A DNA stretch of 64,000 nucleotides from positions 62,001 to 126,000 of the forward strand of contig NZ_JAVFVR010000016.1 in assembly GCF_030929595.1 (NCBI RefSeq). Reading direction: 5' to 3'. A program made the position numbers and the translations under genes. The notes under the pieces were generated by a model, which had not been told where the DNA came from, made no database searches, and was given only the letters and a program-made list of their open reading frames with translations. Source of the DNA: Flavobacterium sp. LHD-85. Lineage in GTDB: Bacteria > Bacteroidota > Bacteroidia > Flavobacteriales > Flavobacteriaceae. Position 1 is the first letter of the stretch; each line of letters begins with the position of its first letter. Of this stretch, positions 1 to 9,283 are shown in pieces.

Positions 1-819
1 GCATTAGAAAACGGAAAAATAGAATATGTAAAAGCAATATTTGGATTAAAAAAAACGATCAATAAATTTGATCCTGAAATAATCCATATACATTATGGTT
101 TGTCTGGTTTGTTTCTTTTATTTTTTAGACCTAAATGCAAGGTATTTATTACGCTTCATGGCGGGGACATTCTTCCTAAACAAGGAAAATACATGCAACT
201 ATTTTTTACACGAAAAATATTAAAAAAAGTTGATAAGGCATTTATTTTAAATGGAGAAATGGCTGAGATACTTTCAGAATTAAAAATTCCTTTTGAAATT
301 CTTCCTTGTGGTGTTGATATAGATTGTTTTAATCAAAATCAAGATTATATTATCAGAAATAAAACAAATAAAGTTTTGGTTTTTCCGGGAGATTCTGCCA
401 GACCAGTTAAAAACTTCCCTCTTTTTAAAAAAGTTTATGAAGAAGTAAGAAAGAAATATCCTTATAATCTTGATATGAAAATTGTTCACAATTTGAAAAG
501 AGAAGAAGTTGTAGATCTATTGTCTTCTGGTGATTGTTTAGTTATGACATCATTAAGCGAGGGCTCTCCACAAATAATAAAAGAAGCATTGTCCTGTAAT
601 TTGCCTGTTGTTTCTGTAAATGTAGGAGACGTATCGAATGTGATAGAAGATTTACCAGGTTGTTTTGTTAGTAACACTTATTCAGTAACAGAACTTGCGG
701 AATGTATTTTTAGATCTTTTGACTCAGACATAAAAGGTCTAAGAGAAAAGTTTATTAAAAAAGGTTTATATGATAACGATTCTATTTTTAAAAGACTACT
801 TCAAGCGTATAAAAATTAA
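1..819 (+). CDS. Glycosyltransferase family 4-like, 5'-truncated
   Basis: The reading frame is open from the first base of the window, so the true start lies upstream; an internal TTG at 100 should not be taken as the start. The visible 272 residues are the C-terminal part of a GT-B fold glycosyltransferase of the GT4 type. A GDSARPVKNF segment lies near the domain junction, and EGSPQIIKEAL is the family's E-x7-E nucleotide-sugar binding motif. It probably adds one sugar to a lipid-linked repeat unit at the cytoplasmic face of the membrane. The next gene starts 2 nt after its stop, so it belongs to the polysaccharide operon. Donor and acceptor cannot be told from sequence. Confidence 0.85.
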   Translation, partial: ALENGKIEYVKAIFGLKKTINKFDPEIIHIHYGLSGLFLLFFRPKCKVFITLHGGDILPKQGKYMQLFFTRKILKKVDKAFILNGEMAEILSELKIPFEILPCGVDIDCFNQNQDYIIRNKTNKVLVFPGDSARPVKNFPLFKKVYEEVRKKYPYNLDMKIVHNLKREEVVDLLSSGDCLVMTSLSEGSPQIIKEALSCNLPVVSVNVGDVSNVIEDLPGCFVSNTYSVTELAECIFRSFDSDIKGLREKFIKKGLYDNDSIFKRLLQAYKN

Positions 820-821
820 TA

Positions 822-1340
822 ATGTACAATAAGATTACAGTAGCAATCTATTATATGTTAATTTTTAAATTGCCCAATTCAAGGTATTTAAGAATAAGTA
901 ATAAAATTAGATTGTGGTATTTGAAAAATATTCTTAAGGTATTCAATTGTTCTACAGATTGCATCTTTGAGGAGGGGGTTTATATTTCTACAGGAAAGGA
1001 CAAAGTTTCAATAGGACACCATACACATATCAACGAAAATGTATTTATACAAGCAGCAAAAATTGGAAATTATGTTTTGATCGCTCCCAATGTGTCCTTA
1101 TTATCAAACTCTCATATTTCTGTTCAAATTGATTTACCAATAAATCTTCAGGGAATGACGTCAAGTAATCCTGTAATAGTTGAAGACAATGTTTGGATTG
1201 GAAGGAATGTTGTAGTAATGCCTGGTTGTGTAATTGGTACAGGCTCTATTGTTGGCGCGGGAGCAATAGTTACTAAAAACATTCCTCCATTTTCGATAGC
1301 AGTTGGTGTTCCTGCAAAAGTTATTAAAAACAGAAAATAA
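822..1340 (+). CDS. Serine acetyltransferase-like hexapeptide acyltransferase
   Basis: This 172-residue protein has a left-handed parallel beta-helix signature from about residue 60 onward. Its C-terminal half (VWIGRNVVVMPGCVIGTGSIVGAGAIVTKNIPP, split here only in description as VWIGRNV and VVMPGCVIG) is typical of maltose/galactoside O-acetyltransferases. It ends with the usual PAKVIK tail. The likely role is O-acetylation of a sugar in the polysaccharide made by this locus, using acetyl-CoA. The gene is tightly packed, starting 2 nt after the glycosyltransferase and ending 13 nt before the WecG-type gene. The substrate is not predictable. Confidence 0.85.
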   Translation: MYNKITVAIYYMLIFKLPNSRYLRISNKIRLWYLKNILKVFNCSTDCIFEEGVYISTGKDKVSIGHHTHINENVFIQAAKIGNYVLIAPNVSLLSNSHISVQIDLPINLQGMTSSNPVIVEDNVWIGRNVVVMPGCVIGTGSIVGAGAIVTKNIPPFSIAVGVPAKVIKNRK

Positions 1341-1353
1341 ACTCAATCGTTTT

Positions 1354-2106
1354 ATGATTCCAAAAATAAATATATTGAACATAAATATTCAATCATTATC
1401 AAAAGAAGATTTGTTGCGGAAGCTTCATAAAGGAGTATTGTTTACTCCCAATTTAGATCATATGGTAAAGTTACAAAAAGACCCAAACTTTTATAATGTT
1501 TACCAGAATAGTGATTGGATTATCTGTGATAGTAAAATTTTAAAGTTGGTATCTGGATTTTTGGGGAAGCCTATTAAAGAGGCAATTCCTGGATCTTCAT
1601 TCTTTGCTTCTTATTGTGATTTTCATAAAAATAATCCAAGTATAAAAATATTTCTTTTAGGTGCTGCTCCTGGTGTAGGTGAGAAAGCTATGTTTAGGAT
1701 AAATGAAAAAAATGGAAGAGAAATTATTGTAGGTGCTCATTCTCCGTCTTATGGTTTTGAAAAGAATGAAATAGAATGCCAGGAAATAATTAGAAAGATT
1801 AATAATTCGAATTCTAATGTTTTGGTGGTTGGGGTCGGTGCTCCTAAACAAGAGAAATGGATAATGAAGTATAAAAATGGCTTGCCAAATATCGATTTGT
1901 TTATGGCATTAGGCGCCACAATAGATTTTGAGGCGGGAAATATAAAGAGGGCTCCTCTTTTTTTTCAAAAATTATATCTTGAGTGGTTTTACAGATTTAT
2001 AAAAGAGCCAAAAAGATTATGGAGAAGATACTTTATCGAAGATCCAATCTTTTTTTATCATCTTTTTATGCAGAAATTAGGGTTATATCGTGACCCTTTT
2101 TATTAG
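1354..2106 (+). CDS. WecG/TagA/CpsF family glycosyltransferase
   Basis: This 250-residue protein belongs to the GT26 family, which transfers N-acetylmannosamine-type sugars to lipid-linked acceptors in capsule, teichoic acid or enterobacterial common antigen synthesis. Family hallmarks are TPNLDHMVKLQKD near residue 30, a central FLLGAAPGVGEKA, and VVGVGAPKQEKWI near 165. The start at ATG 1354 is preferred over an in-frame ATG at 1303, which would overlap the acyltransferase and add a non-homologous tail. It sits in the middle of the operon, before the sugar-phosphate transferase that would begin the repeat unit. Confidence 0.88.
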   Translation: MIPKINILNINIQSLSKEDLLRKLHKGVLFTPNLDHMVKLQKDPNFYNVYQNSDWIICDSKILKLVSGFLGKPIKEAIPGSSFFASYCDFHKNNPSIKIFLLGAAPGVGEKAMFRINEKNGREIIVGAHSPSYGFEKNEIECQEIIRKINNSNSNVLVVGVGAPKQEKWIMKYKNGLPNIDLFMALGATIDFEAGNIKRAPLFFQKLYLEWFYRFIKEPKRLWRRYFIEDPIFFYHLFMQKLGLYRDPFY

Positions 2107-2118
2107 AATTAATTAGTT

Positions 2119-3537
2119 ATGAAAATTTTACAAAAACTATCTGAATATAGTTTTTCGAGATATTACCAAATTACGTTCATTGTTTGGGACATGATTTTAT
2201 TGAATGTTGCAGTCTTTGTTTCTGGTTTAATTAAGTCTGATGATCTTGATGTGCTATCTACAAAAGAGGCGCAAACTATTTCTTTGTTGGGTAATTTGAT
2301 ATGGATTGGATTATTGCTCTATAAGAATTCTTATAAAATTATTAGGATAGAAACCTTAGAATCAATCTTAAGCAGAACAATTAAAAAAGTTATTATTCAT
2401 GCTTCTATTGTTGCAGTTTTTGTGGTTTTTCTAGAATATTCCAATATTTCTAGAATGCAATTATTTTGCTTTTATGTGTTTTTCTTTGTGTTATTGATGT
2501 TATCAAGATTTTTTTTGATGCGGTTTTTAAAACATGTTAGGTCTAAGGGATATAATTTCAGAAACATTGTTATTGTAGGAGCTAACGACAAGGGGAGAAG
2601 AATGCGTAAAATATTAGCCAAAAACTTAACTTATGGTTATAGATTTTTAGGCTTTTTTGATGAAAACCAAAATAATTCTGATTCAGCAAGCGATAGTATT
2701 TTGGGCGGGTTCAATGATATTCAGAACTACATGGCAAAAGTTCACGTAGACGAAATGTATATCGCATTGCACATTGATAATGTTAATATCATTAATTACT
2801 TAATAGATATTTGCGAGCATCATATGGTTCGTGTAAAGTTTATACCTGATTTTCAGCTGTATACTAAATCAAGTAGAGTTGAGATTTCTTTTTATGAAAA
2901 TACACCTGTATTAATGTCTCGTCGAGAGCCTTTAGAATATGCAATAAATAGATTATTGAAAAAAGCTTTTGATATTTGCTTCTCAGGGTTGGTTATTCTA
3001 TTGATATTTCCGTGGCTGTTTCCGATTATAATGCTAATTATAAAAATGGAATCTCCGGGGCCTGTTTTTTTTAAACAAGATCGATCTGGGCGGGATAACA
3101 AATCTTTTGCATGCTTTAAATTTAGAAGTATGACTGTTAATGCTTCTGCAGATCATAAACAGGCACAAAAAGGAGATTCACGAGTTACGAAGTTTGGGGC
3201 CTTTATGCGTAAAACGAGTATCGATGAGTTGCCTCAATTTTTTAATGTTTTTCTTGGCAATATGTCTGTAGTGGGACCAAGGCCACATATGTTGTATCAT
3301 ACACAAGAATATAGCGAGCTAATCAATAATTATCTAGTTCGACAATATGCCAAACCAGGGATAACCGGTTGGGCGCAAGTTAATGGCTACCGCGGCGAAA
3401 CTAAAGAACTGGTTGATATGGAAAATAGAGTTGAATGCGATATTTGGTACATTGAAAACTGGAGCTTACTTCTGGATGTGAAAATCATTATAAAAACAAT
3501 TATTAATGTTTTTCGGGGAGAAAAAAATGCGTATTAG
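2119..3537 (+). CDS. Undecaprenyl-phosphate sugar phosphotransferase (WcaJ/WbaP-like), copy 1
   Basis: This 472-residue polyprenyl glycosyl-phosphotransferase is expected to start repeat-unit assembly by moving a sugar 1-phosphate onto undecaprenyl phosphate. Four N-terminal membrane segments fill about residues 15-140. A Rossmann-like CoA-binding domain follows (NIVIVGANDKG). After one more membrane segment comes the catalytic domain with ESPGPVFFKQDRSG, CFKFRSM, TSIDELPQFFNV and VGPRPH. It is the last gene of the transfer block, and 104 nt separate it from the export genes. A close paralog of almost equal length lies at 7011-8426. The sugar used is not predictable. Confidence 0.92.
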   Translation: MKILQKLSEYSFSRYYQITFIVWDMILLNVAVFVSGLIKSDDLDVLSTKEAQTISLLGNLIWIGLLLYKNSYKIIRIETLESILSRTIKKVIIHASIVAVFVVFLEYSNISRMQLFCFYVFFFVLLMLSRFFLMRFLKHVRSKGYNFRNIVIVGANDKGRRMRKILAKNLTYGYRFLGFFDENQNNSDSASDSILGGFNDIQNYMAKVHVDEMYIALHIDNVNIINYLIDICEHHMVRVKFIPDFQLYTKSSRVEISFYENTPVLMSRREPLEYAINRLLKKAFDICFSGLVILLIFPWLFPIIMLIIKMESPGPVFFKQDRSGRDNKSFACFKFRSMTVNASADHKQAQKGDSRVTKFGAFMRKTSIDELPQFFNVFLGNMSVVGPRPHMLYHTQEYSELINNYLVRQYAKPGITGWAQVNGYRGETKELVDMENRVECDIWYIENWSLLLDVKIIIKTIINVFRGEKNAY

Positions 3538-3641
3538 ATTTCTTCCAAGTTAAAAATACAATCCCTTTTTAGTAAAAATACGTTTGCAGGATAGTCTTTC
3601 TATTTTGTTGCAAATGTTCTATGATTTAAAATTCAAACCTA

Positions 3642-4433
3642 ATGAAATTTCACTTTAATTTTTTTATAAAAACTGTAGTTTTTTTATCAGTTTTTTTCTT
3701 GTTCTTTTCTTGCGCTTCTAAGAAAGATCTTGTCTATTACCAAAATATTGATTCCCTTCAAACCAAGCAAAATATAACTTCTTATGAAGTTAAAATTCAG
3801 CCTGACGATTTATTAATGATTATTGTTTCTGCGGATGATCCTGAGGCTGCTATTCCTTTTAATTTAAAAACATATAGTATTGCCAGTAACACTAAGCTGG
3901 ATATCGCTCGTGGTCAAGAAACGGTACAGTTGTATTTGGTAGATCATAGCGGAAATATTGAGTTCCCTATAGTTGGTAAAATAAAAGTAGGAGGATTTAC
4001 TCGTACAGAGGTGCTGGAATTATTGCAGAATAAAATTGGAAATTACATTAAAAATCCAATAATCAATCTACGTATAACAAATTTCAAGGTTTCGTTGCAA
4101 GGGGAAGTGAACCAGCCAGGAACTTATTCTGTCGCTTCAGAAAGGATTACGTTAATAGAGGCTTTGAGTATGGCCAAGGATTTGACTATATATGGCAAAA
4201 GAGATAATGTTTTAGTTATTCGGGAAGTTAATGGGGTAAAATCATACAATAGAGTAGATTTAACAAAGTCAAATTTTATTAATTCTCCTTTTTACTATTT
4301 AGCTCAAAATGATGTAGTATATGTTGAGCCTAATAAAACTAGAGTGAATTCCTCGGCTGTTGGGCCAAATACCTCTGTAATCATTTCTGCGATCTCTATT
4401 TTAGTTTCGCTTTCAGTTCTAATTTTTAAATAA
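3642..4433 (+). CDS. Polysaccharide export lipoprotein, Wza-like
   Basis: This 263-residue outer-membrane polysaccharide export protein begins with a lipoprotein signal ending in FFSCASKKD, so Cys is the lipid anchor. The Poly_export domain (VKIQPDDLLMIIVSADDPEAA) and one SLBB-type domain (VSLQGEVNQPGTYSV) follow. A hydrophobic C-terminal segment (SVIISAISILVSLSVLIF) replaces the amphipathic Wza helix, a form common in Bacteroidota. It is shorter than E. coli Wza (about 380 residues). The Wzc-type kinase gene begins 23 nt downstream; the two would form the trans-envelope export complex. Confidence 0.9.
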   Translation: MKFHFNFFIKTVVFLSVFFLFFSCASKKDLVYYQNIDSLQTKQNITSYEVKIQPDDLLMIIVSADDPEAAIPFNLKTYSIASNTKLDIARGQETVQLYLVDHSGNIEFPIVGKIKVGGFTRTEVLELLQNKIGNYIKNPIINLRITNFKVSLQGEVNQPGTYSVASERITLIEALSMAKDLTIYGKRDNVLVIREVNGVKSYNRVDLTKSNFINSPFYYLAQNDVVYVEPNKTRVNSSAVGPNTSVIISAISILVSLSVLIFK

Positions 4434-4456
4434 AATCGAAATAATAATAAAGTATA

Positions 4457-6829
4457 ATGAAAGAGTTTTACAATGATGTTGAAGATGATGATATCGAAGA
4501 TCTCGGTCTTAAGCAACAATTAGAAAAATATTTAGCTCATTGGCGTTGGTTTTTACTGAGTATTATAATAGGTCTGTTGTTGGCTTTTTTATATTTAAGA
4601 TTTTCAACACCTAGTTATGAGGCTTCAACTACAATACTTGTTAAGGATGAGAAAAAGGGTGGGATGCTTTCAGAGCTTTCCGTTTTTTCAGATTTAGGTT
4701 TGGGAGCAAGTATGAAAAGTAATGTTGACAATGAAATTGAAATTTTAAAATCAAGAACTTTGGCAGAAAGTACAATTTTGAAACTTAATTTAAATATTGC
4801 TTTGTTTTATGAGGAAAATTTTATCAAGCGTGATATATATGGCGAAGCTCCGATCGAAATTCATTTTGTAAACAAAAGACAATCATTTGGAGAGGCAAAT
4901 GTCAATCTTAATTGCGAATTAATAACTGCTGAAACTTTTTCATTAGTAGAGAAAACCGATAATAAGGAAAGCTTTATAGCATCGTCTAAAAAAGAGTTTA
5001 GATTTGGAGAAAAAATTTTCACGAAAATAGGAGCTTTAGTAGTAAACAAAACAGCTTTTTTTTCTGATTATTATTCAAATGGAGAGAAATCTATCTGTAT
5101 TTTGATAAAACCATTAGATGATTTGACAGAAGATTTTAGAAAAAAACTCAAAGTAGAGCCTATTAGTAAAACCAGTAGTGTGGTTAGTATTTCAATTTCA
5201 GATCCAGTTGCTAAAAAGGCCGAAGAGTTTTTAAATAATATGGTTGAGATTTATAATGAGAGTGCGGCACAAGATAAAAATTTCATTTCAGAAAACACTT
5301 CTAATTTTATTGCAAACAGACTTGCCCTGATAACGCAAGAACTTGATGGTGTAGAGCAAAATGTTGAGAGCTTCAAAAAATCAAATCGACTAACCGATAT
5401 TGAATCTGATGCAAAGCTGTATGTTGAAAGTTCAAATGAGTATGACAAAAAAGGGGTTGAAACAGAAATTCAGTTAAACGTAGTTTCTTCGTTGCTTGAT
5501 TTTATTAAAAAAAGTTCAAACTCAGATCTCTTGCCTTCTAATCTAATATTAGATAAAGGAGGAGATGCATCTAATTTGATTAATTCCTATAATCAAATGG
5601 TTTTAGATCGTAATCGAGTTTTGAAATCGGCAACAAATGAGAATCCAACGGTTGTAAAATTAGACCAGCAAATAAATTCTTTAAAACTTAATGTAGCAGA
5701 AAGTTTGAATACAATGCAGTCTAATTTACAAATTCAAAATCGCGATCTAAAAACTAAAGAAGGGGTTTTGAACAGTAAGATTGGAAAAATTCCAGTTCAA
5801 GAGCGTCAGTTTAGAGCGATAGCAAGGCAGCAAAAAGTAAAAGAAGAGCTGTATTTGTACTTATTGCAAAAGAGAGAAGAAACTGCAATTTCTTTAGCTG
5901 CAACTGAGCCTAATGCTAGAATAATTGATACAGCAAAAGCAGAAAAGAATCCGGTAAGTCCGAAGAAAAAAATAATTTACCTAGCAGGAATTTTACTGGG
6001 GCTATTGATTCCGTTTAGTGTTATTTATGCGGATGATTTATTAAATACTAAAATTAAAAGCAGAGATGATTTAGAAGGGAAAACGCAAATTCCTTTTATA
6101 GGAGATGTGCCAAATTGCGAGCATGTATCAGAACTAATCAAACCTAATAGCAGGAGTAGTTCCGCAGAAGCGCTTCGTATTGTTAGAACCAATCTTGGAT
6201 TTATGCTGAATAAGGGGGAAGAAGGAAAGGCAAAAACGATATTTGTAACTTCAACTTTAGCTTCTGAAGGGAAAACATTTATTTCGACAAATTTAGCAGC
6301 TAGTTTTGCATTGTTAGATGAAAAGGTTTTACTTGTAGGTATGGATATTAGAAGTCCAAAACTGAATGAATATATCGACCTTCCGACTGAAGGGCTGACA
6401 AATTATTTGTCTTCAAACAATAAAGAAATTGAGGATTATATCGTAAAGCATGATAAATATGAGAATTTTTATATTTTGCCTGGAGGAATAGTTCCACCTA
6501 ATCCACCAGAATTGTTGACGAACAAAAAAGTAGATCAGCTATTTGAAAAATTAAAAGAAGAATATGATTATATTATAGTAGATACTGCTCCAGTTAGTCT
6601 TGTAACAGATACATTGCTCATTGCAAAAAATGCTGACACATTTGTTTATGTAATGCGTGCCAGATTTTTAGAAAAACGAATGATATCTATTGCAAACAGG
6701 TTTTTTAGAGATAAAAAACTTCCTAATATGTGCATTGTTCTCAATGATACAAATCCGAAAGGAAAGTATAGTTACGGTTATGGGGAGAAATTGGAGAAAA
6801 GAGGTTGGTTTAAAAAACGTATCAGCTAA
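4457..6829 (+). CDS. Wzc-type polysaccharide co-polymerase / tyrosine autokinase
   Basis: This 790-residue protein controls polymer length and export through cycles of tyrosine phosphorylation. A cytoplasmic stretch precedes a first membrane helix at about residues 30-50. A Wzz domain and long periplasmic coiled coil follow, and a second helix lies near 515 (IIYLAGILLGLLIPF). The cytoplasmic BY-kinase domain has a Walker A motif around residues 601-608 (SEGKT), MDIRSP as the A' motif and YDYIIVDTAP as Walker B. A short C-terminal tyrosine cluster (KYSYGYGEK) is the likely autophosphorylation site. A strong terminator follows at 6837. The CpsB-type phosphatase at 8435 is its probable antagonist. 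Confidence 0.93.
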   Translation: MKEFYNDVEDDDIEDLGLKQQLEKYLAHWRWFLLSIIIGLLLAFLYLRFSTPSYEASTTILVKDEKKGGMLSELSVFSDLGLGASMKSNVDNEIEILKSRTLAESTILKLNLNIALFYEENFIKRDIYGEAPIEIHFVNKRQSFGEANVNLNCELITAETFSLVEKTDNKESFIASSKKEFRFGEKIFTKIGALVVNKTAFFSDYYSNGEKSICILIKPLDDLTEDFRKKLKVEPISKTSSVVSISISDPVAKKAEEFLNNMVEIYNESAAQDKNFISENTSNFIANRLALITQELDGVEQNVESFKKSNRLTDIESDAKLYVESSNEYDKKGVETEIQLNVVSSLLDFIKKSSNSDLLPSNLILDKGGDASNLINSYNQMVLDRNRVLKSATNENPTVVKLDQQINSLKLNVAESLNTMQSNLQIQNRDLKTKEGVLNSKIGKIPVQERQFRAIARQQKVKEELYLYLLQKREETAISLAATEPNARIIDTAKAEKNPVSPKKKIIYLAGILLGLLIPFSVIYADDLLNTKIKSRDDLEGKTQIPFIGDVPNCEHVSELIKPNSRSSSAEALRIVRTNLGFMLNKGEEGKAKTIFVTSTLASEGKTFISTNLAASFALLDEKVLLVGMDIRSPKLNEYIDLPTEGLTNYLSSNNKEIEDYIVKHDKYENFYILPGGIVPPNPPELLTNKKVDQLFEKLKEEYDYIIVDTAPVSLVTDTLLIAKNADTFVYVMRARFLEKRMISIANRFFRDKKLPNMCIVLNDTNPKGKYSYGYGEKLEKRGWFKKRIS

Positions 6830-6836
6830 AATAAGA

Positions 6837-6872
6837 AAAAACGGTTCAAAATATTTTGAGCCGTTTTTTTTT
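6837..6872 (+). terminator. Rho-independent terminator after the wzc-like gene
   Basis: AAACGGTTCAAAAT pairs with ATTTTGAGCCGTTT and a run of T follows. It lies 8 nt after the kinase stop codon. It separates the second sugar-phosphate transferase from the upstream operon, which therefore probably has its own promoter. Confidence 0.85.
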
Positions 6873-7010
6873 ATGAGTTCAAAATTGGTAATGTATTCTT
6901 AATCTAATGTTTTGCAAGAATTGATCTAAAAAATAGCATTTAAGAATAATTAAAGTATTATTTTCGTCATCTATACCAAAACAAATCTTATCTAGGCAAA
7001 TAAGTTGAAG

Positions 7011-8426
7011 ATGAATTTTTTGCAAAACGTATCACATTATCGTATTTCGCGTTACTCCAAACTATTATTTGTATGCTGGGATTTACTATTATTAAATCTT
7101 GCTATCTATCTGTCCGCTATGGCGAGATTTGGAGACGTAGATAAGCTTTTTTTAAAAGACGAAAAAACAATCTCGTTGTTAGCAAACTTGATTTGGGTAG
7201 CTTTGCTGATGCAAAAAGATTCCCATAGAATAATTAGAATAGAGTATATAGAATCAATTCTAAGAAGGACTATTAAAAAGCTTTTTATACATATTGCGTT
7301 AATCGTTTTTTTTGTAGTACTTCTGAAATATACAGATATCTCTAGGCTTAGATTATTGTATTTTTATTCATTTTTCTTCATTTTGTTGTTGATTTCTCGT
7401 TACATTTTCATGAAGCTTTTAAAGAACTTTAGAGCGAAAGGGTATAATTTTAAAAAATTCATCATTATTGGAGCAAATGAGACTGGAGAGAAAATGCGAA
7501 AAATACTAGCTAAAAATTTAACCTATGGCTACAAATTTTTAGGATTTTTTGATCAAAAAAATGAAATTGAAAATCAGCCAATCCCAATTATTGGTGGATT
7601 TGATGATGTGCAGGAATTTATTATTAGAGAAAAAGTAGAAGAAGTGTATGTAGCTTTACATATTGATCATATTGAAATAATTAATAAACTGACAAAAATA
7701 TGTGAGCAAAACTTGGTGAGGATCAAGTTTATACCAGATTTCCAATTGTACACAAAATCTAGTAAAGTTGAGGTTGCTTTTTACGAAAACACACCTGTTT
7801 TGATGTTACGACGCGAACCATTAGAACTTGCAGTTAATAGACTTGTAAAAAAAATATTTGATCTTTGTTTTTCAATATTGGTTATAATTTTAATCTTTCC
7901 GTGGCTATTTCCTATAGTGATGCTGTTTATAAAGTTAGAATCACCTGGACCAGTATTTTTTAAACAAGAGCGCTCTGGTCGTGACAATAAAACATTTTCA
8001 TGCTATAAATTTAGAAGCATGTATATTAATGATTTTGCACATGACAAGCAGGCTAGAAAAGGGGATTCGCGTATTACAAAGTTTGGAGCTTTTATGCGAA
8101 AAACAAGTATTGATGAACTACCTCAATTTTTTAATGTTCTATTTGGAAATATGTCTGTTGTAGGACCAAGACCTCATATGATAAATCTTGCTAAAGAATA
8201 TGGAGAGCTAATAGATAACTATTCGGTTCGACATTACGCAAAACCTGGAATTACAGGATGGGCACAAGTAAATGGATATCGCGGAGAAACAAAAAAGCTT
8301 TCGGACATGGAAAACAGAGTTGAATGTGATATCTGGTATATAGAAAATTGGAATTTGTTGCTGGATGTTAAAATTATAATTCGAACAATAATGAATATTG
8401 TTCAAGGGGAAGAAAATGCATATTAG
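7011..8426 (+). CDS. Undecaprenyl-phosphate sugar phosphotransferase (WcaJ/WbaP-like), copy 2
   Basis: This 471-residue paralog of the 2119-3537 product has the same architecture: four N-terminal helices, a CoA-binding-like domain (FIIIGANETG), then a catalytic domain with ESPGPVFFKQERSGRDNK, CYKFRSM, TSIDELPQFFNV and VGPRPHM. The two share long identical stretches, especially in the C-terminal 200 residues, and the same last residues (ENAY). ATG 7011 is preferred over TTG 7005 because it aligns with the start of copy 1. It sits alone between a terminator and a convergent phosphatase gene. It may give the cell a second initiating transferase or a backup for the first. Confidence 0.92.
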   Translation: MNFLQNVSHYRISRYSKLLFVCWDLLLLNLAIYLSAMARFGDVDKLFLKDEKTISLLANLIWVALLMQKDSHRIIRIEYIESILRRTIKKLFIHIALIVFFVVLLKYTDISRLRLLYFYSFFFILLLISRYIFMKLLKNFRAKGYNFKKFIIIGANETGEKMRKILAKNLTYGYKFLGFFDQKNEIENQPIPIIGGFDDVQEFIIREKVEEVYVALHIDHIEIINKLTKICEQNLVRIKFIPDFQLYTKSSKVEVAFYENTPVLMLRREPLELAVNRLVKKIFDLCFSILVIILIFPWLFPIVMLFIKLESPGPVFFKQERSGRDNKTFSCYKFRSMYINDFAHDKQARKGDSRITKFGAFMRKTSIDELPQFFNVLFGNMSVVGPRPHMINLAKEYGELIDNYSVRHYAKPGITGWAQVNGYRGETKKLSDMENRVECDIWYIENWNLLLDVKIIIRTIMNIVQGEENAY

Positions 8427-8434
8427 TGGTCCTC

Positions 8435-9172
8435 TTAAAATTTAAAAAAAGCATTGTTAGCAATAACTTCTTTTAGATTTGAAATGCTTTTAATATTTAC
8501 TTTTTCATCAAAGGCTCTAACATGTTTAACATGATGTATATCGGTTCCTGCAAAATCATACATACCTTTTTTTAGCAGCTCTTCAGCAATTTTAGTGATT
8601 TCTCCACCATAATAACCAACAATAGAAAGTAAATTTAACTGAAATTTGCAGCCAGCTCTTTTTAATTTCTCATATTCATTAAAACTTTTGTGATAAAAAA
8701 TATATCTTTCGGGGTGTGCTAAAACCGGAATGTATCCAGCTACCTGTAGGTCAAAAAGTATTTTGTAAAGTTCTAATGGGGCATTAATGTATGACATTTC
8801 GACTAAGACATAATTGTCTTTTAACGTTAATAGCTCTTCAGTTTTAAAATGTTTTTCAAACCAGTCATCCATAAAATATTCTGCCGCAGCTTTAAAAGAA
8901 ATATTCATGCTTTCTTTTTCTAAAAGACATTTGGTTTCTTCGTAAGTGTTTATAATGGTTTGAGGAGAGTTATCCCAAATATAATGACTTATGTGAGGTG
9001 TAGTTACGAATTGTGAAACGCCAATTTCTTCTAAAGATTTAATCAGATTTTTTGTGTGTTGAATGGTTTTTGCACCATCATCAATTCCTGGCAGAATATG
9101 AGAATGAATATCTACAAAACTGCCATCAAGCAGGTCTTTTAAAATAGGTTTTGATTTGAAGAATGATAGCAT
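8435..9172 (-). CDS. CpsB/CapC-type tyrosine-protein phosphatase (PHP fold)
   Basis: This 245-residue PHP-domain phosphatase has the metal-binding start DIHSHILPGIDDGA, then FVTTPHISHY, a central LAHPERY and GTDIHHVKH near the end. Relatives (YwqE, CpsB, CapC) dephosphorylate the tyrosine cluster of BY-kinases and so control polymer length and export. Its placement next to the Wzc-type kinase locus supports that role. It is convergent with the second sugar transferase, with 8 nt between the stops. A -7-like motif (TAATTTTG on the minus strand, 9207-9214) lies 35 nt before the start codon. Confidence 0.88.
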   Translation of the reverse strand: MLSFFKSKPILKDLLDGSFVDIHSHILPGIDDGAKTIQHTKNLIKSLEEIGVSQFVTTPHISHYIWDNSPQTIINTYEETKCLLEKESMNISFKAAAEYFMDDWFEKHFKTEELLTLKDNYVLVEMSYINAPLELYKILFDLQVAGYIPVLAHPERYIFYHKSFNEYEKLKRAGCKFQLNLLSIVGYYGGEITKIAEELLKKGMYDFAGTDIHHVKHVRAFDEKVNIKSISNLKEVIANNAFFKF

Positions 9173-9250
9173 AAAGTAAAAACTGTAGAACTCAAATATT
9201 AATGTGCAAAATTAGTCGAGAATTTGTTATAAGACATTTTAGAATTATAC

Positions 9251-9258
9251 TATATTTG
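9251..9258 (+). promoter_or_regulatory. Putative -7 element TATATTTG
   Basis: This matches the Bacteroidota -7 consensus TAnnTTTG, 25 nt before the start codon at 9284. A TTTG at 9223-9226 could be the -33 box, but the 24-nt spacer is slightly long. It shares the intergenic region with the divergent phosphatase gene. Confidence 0.5.
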
Positions 9259-9283
9259 ATTTTTAGTAAAAAAGTAAAAAATT

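Noticed and set aside
6690-6902. 70-residue open frame overlapping the wzc-like 3' end
   Set aside because: It is a frame shadow that reads through the terminator hairpin.
7005-7010. TTG start for the second sugar transferase
   Set aside because: ATG 7011 is adjacent and matches the start of the paralog at 2119.
1-8426. Horizontal transfer of the polysaccharide block
   Set aside because: Base composition looks slightly more AT-rich than later regions, but no integrase, tRNA or direct repeat boundary is visible, and no computation was possible.
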